From assembly GCA_900550105.1 (NCBI GenBank), contig URQW01000076.1, forward strand, positions 1 through 12,235: a DNA stretch of 12,235 nt, in the 5' to 3' direction. Shown here one piece after another: positions 12,045-12,235 of the stretch. Position numbers and translations under genes: made by a program. The notes beneath the pieces were generated by a model that made no database searches, was not told the origin of the DNA, and saw only the letters and a program-made list of their open reading frames with translations. The stretch is from an uncultured Pelosinus sp. GTDB taxonomy: Bacteria > Bacillota > Negativicutes > UMGS1260. The first letter of the stretch is position 1; the number at the start of each line of letters is the position of its first letter.

Positions 12045-12235
12045 ATGGCAGGCATATCAGAGTTTGATGCATTAGTAAAATCAGCAGAAATGATACAAAA
12101 AATCATTCCTTTAGATTGCGGTCTTATGGTTTGTGATTCCGATGGGATGATTGTAAAATTTGTTCCGGCAGAAACTTTTGATATGCAGGTAAAAGAAGGG
12201 ACTAGCATTGCTAAAGGCGGATCTATAGGAGAGTG
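12045..12235 (+). CDS. soluble methyl-accepting chemotaxis protein, tandem paralogue (3' end outside window)
   Basis: ATG 12045 follows GCGAGGTGC and the frame stays open to the window edge (63 codons). The product matches the N-terminus of the preceding receptor at 51 of 63 residues, including ISEFDALVKSAEMIQKIIPL and IVKFVPAETFDMQVKEG. Only the sensor region is in view; the signalling hairpin would follow. Of the paired C25-C26 only C25 is kept (C26 is replaced by Gly). C30 is kept as well. Substitutions gather in the sensor region at residues 24-35 and 53-60, so the two copies may sense different things. The duplication includes the promoter. Confidence 0.9.
   Translation, partial: MAGISEFDALVKSAEMIQKIIPLDCGLMVCDSDGMIVKFVPAETFDMQVKEGTSIAKGGSIGE

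Noticed and set aside
1..12235. CRISPR array or insertion sequence
   Set aside because: No regularly spaced repeats and no transposase-like protein were found on either strand; the only repeats are the att sites, their subterminal partners and the MCP duplication.

Overview
The window looks like chromosomal DNA of a low-to-moderate GC Bacillota species. Three things point this way: a c-di-AMP (ydaO/yuaA type) riboswitch in front of a 3D-domain wall protein, TTG and GTG starts behind strong Shine-Dalgarno (SD) sequences, and many U-tailed terminators. The gene mix (3D proteins, a YkuD transpeptidase, soluble chemotaxis receptors, an acyl-CoA dehydrogenase) would suit a Negativicutes/Sporomusa-like bacterium. 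That placement is inferred from gene content and was not tested.

Region 1 (1-6548) is ordinary chromosome on the + strand. It begins with the C-terminal part of an M20 carbamoylase/allantoate amidohydrolase. A cell-envelope block follows: a 3D-domain protein (1148-1912), a membrane-anchored L,D-transpeptidase with a peptidoglycan-binding domain (2005-2718), and a secreted protein with a peptidoglycan-binding and a 3D domain (3036-3617). The last is under a c-di-AMP riboswitch with its own promoter and a 12-bp terminator stem. Next come a hotdog thioesterase translationally overlapped with an alpha/beta hydrolase, a YdcZ-type small membrane protein and an acyl-CoA dehydrogenase.

Region 2 (6571-10890) is a small genomic island in a tRNA-Val(GAC) gene. 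An intact tRNA lies at 6632-6708. An exact 46-bp copy of its 3' part lies at 10804-10849, and what looks like the original tRNA terminator sits just beyond that copy. The 4.1-kb interior holds two HNH-type proteins, the last ~40 codons of a reverse-strand tyrosine recombinase, a 5'-less gene fragment, very small ORFs, and a STAS-like plus GHKL-ATPase protein. Just inside each end is one copy of a diverged 45-bp direct repeat built on a TGTTGCT motif; these look like integrase arm sites. The element has lost most of its integrase and is probably immobile, but the three larger cargo genes look intact.

Region 3 (10891-12235) holds two tandem paralogous soluble methyl-accepting chemotaxis proteins. 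Each has a near-identical upstream region containing an extended -10 box and an overlapping SigD/sigma-28-like match. The second gene runs off the window.

The most notable signals are the tRNA-Val island with an HNH + HNH + STAS/ATPase cargo not known to me as a named system, a 16-bp inverted repeat that could hide the ribosome-binding site of the first 3D gene in read-through transcripts, and the duplicated chemotaxis genes with duplicated promoters.
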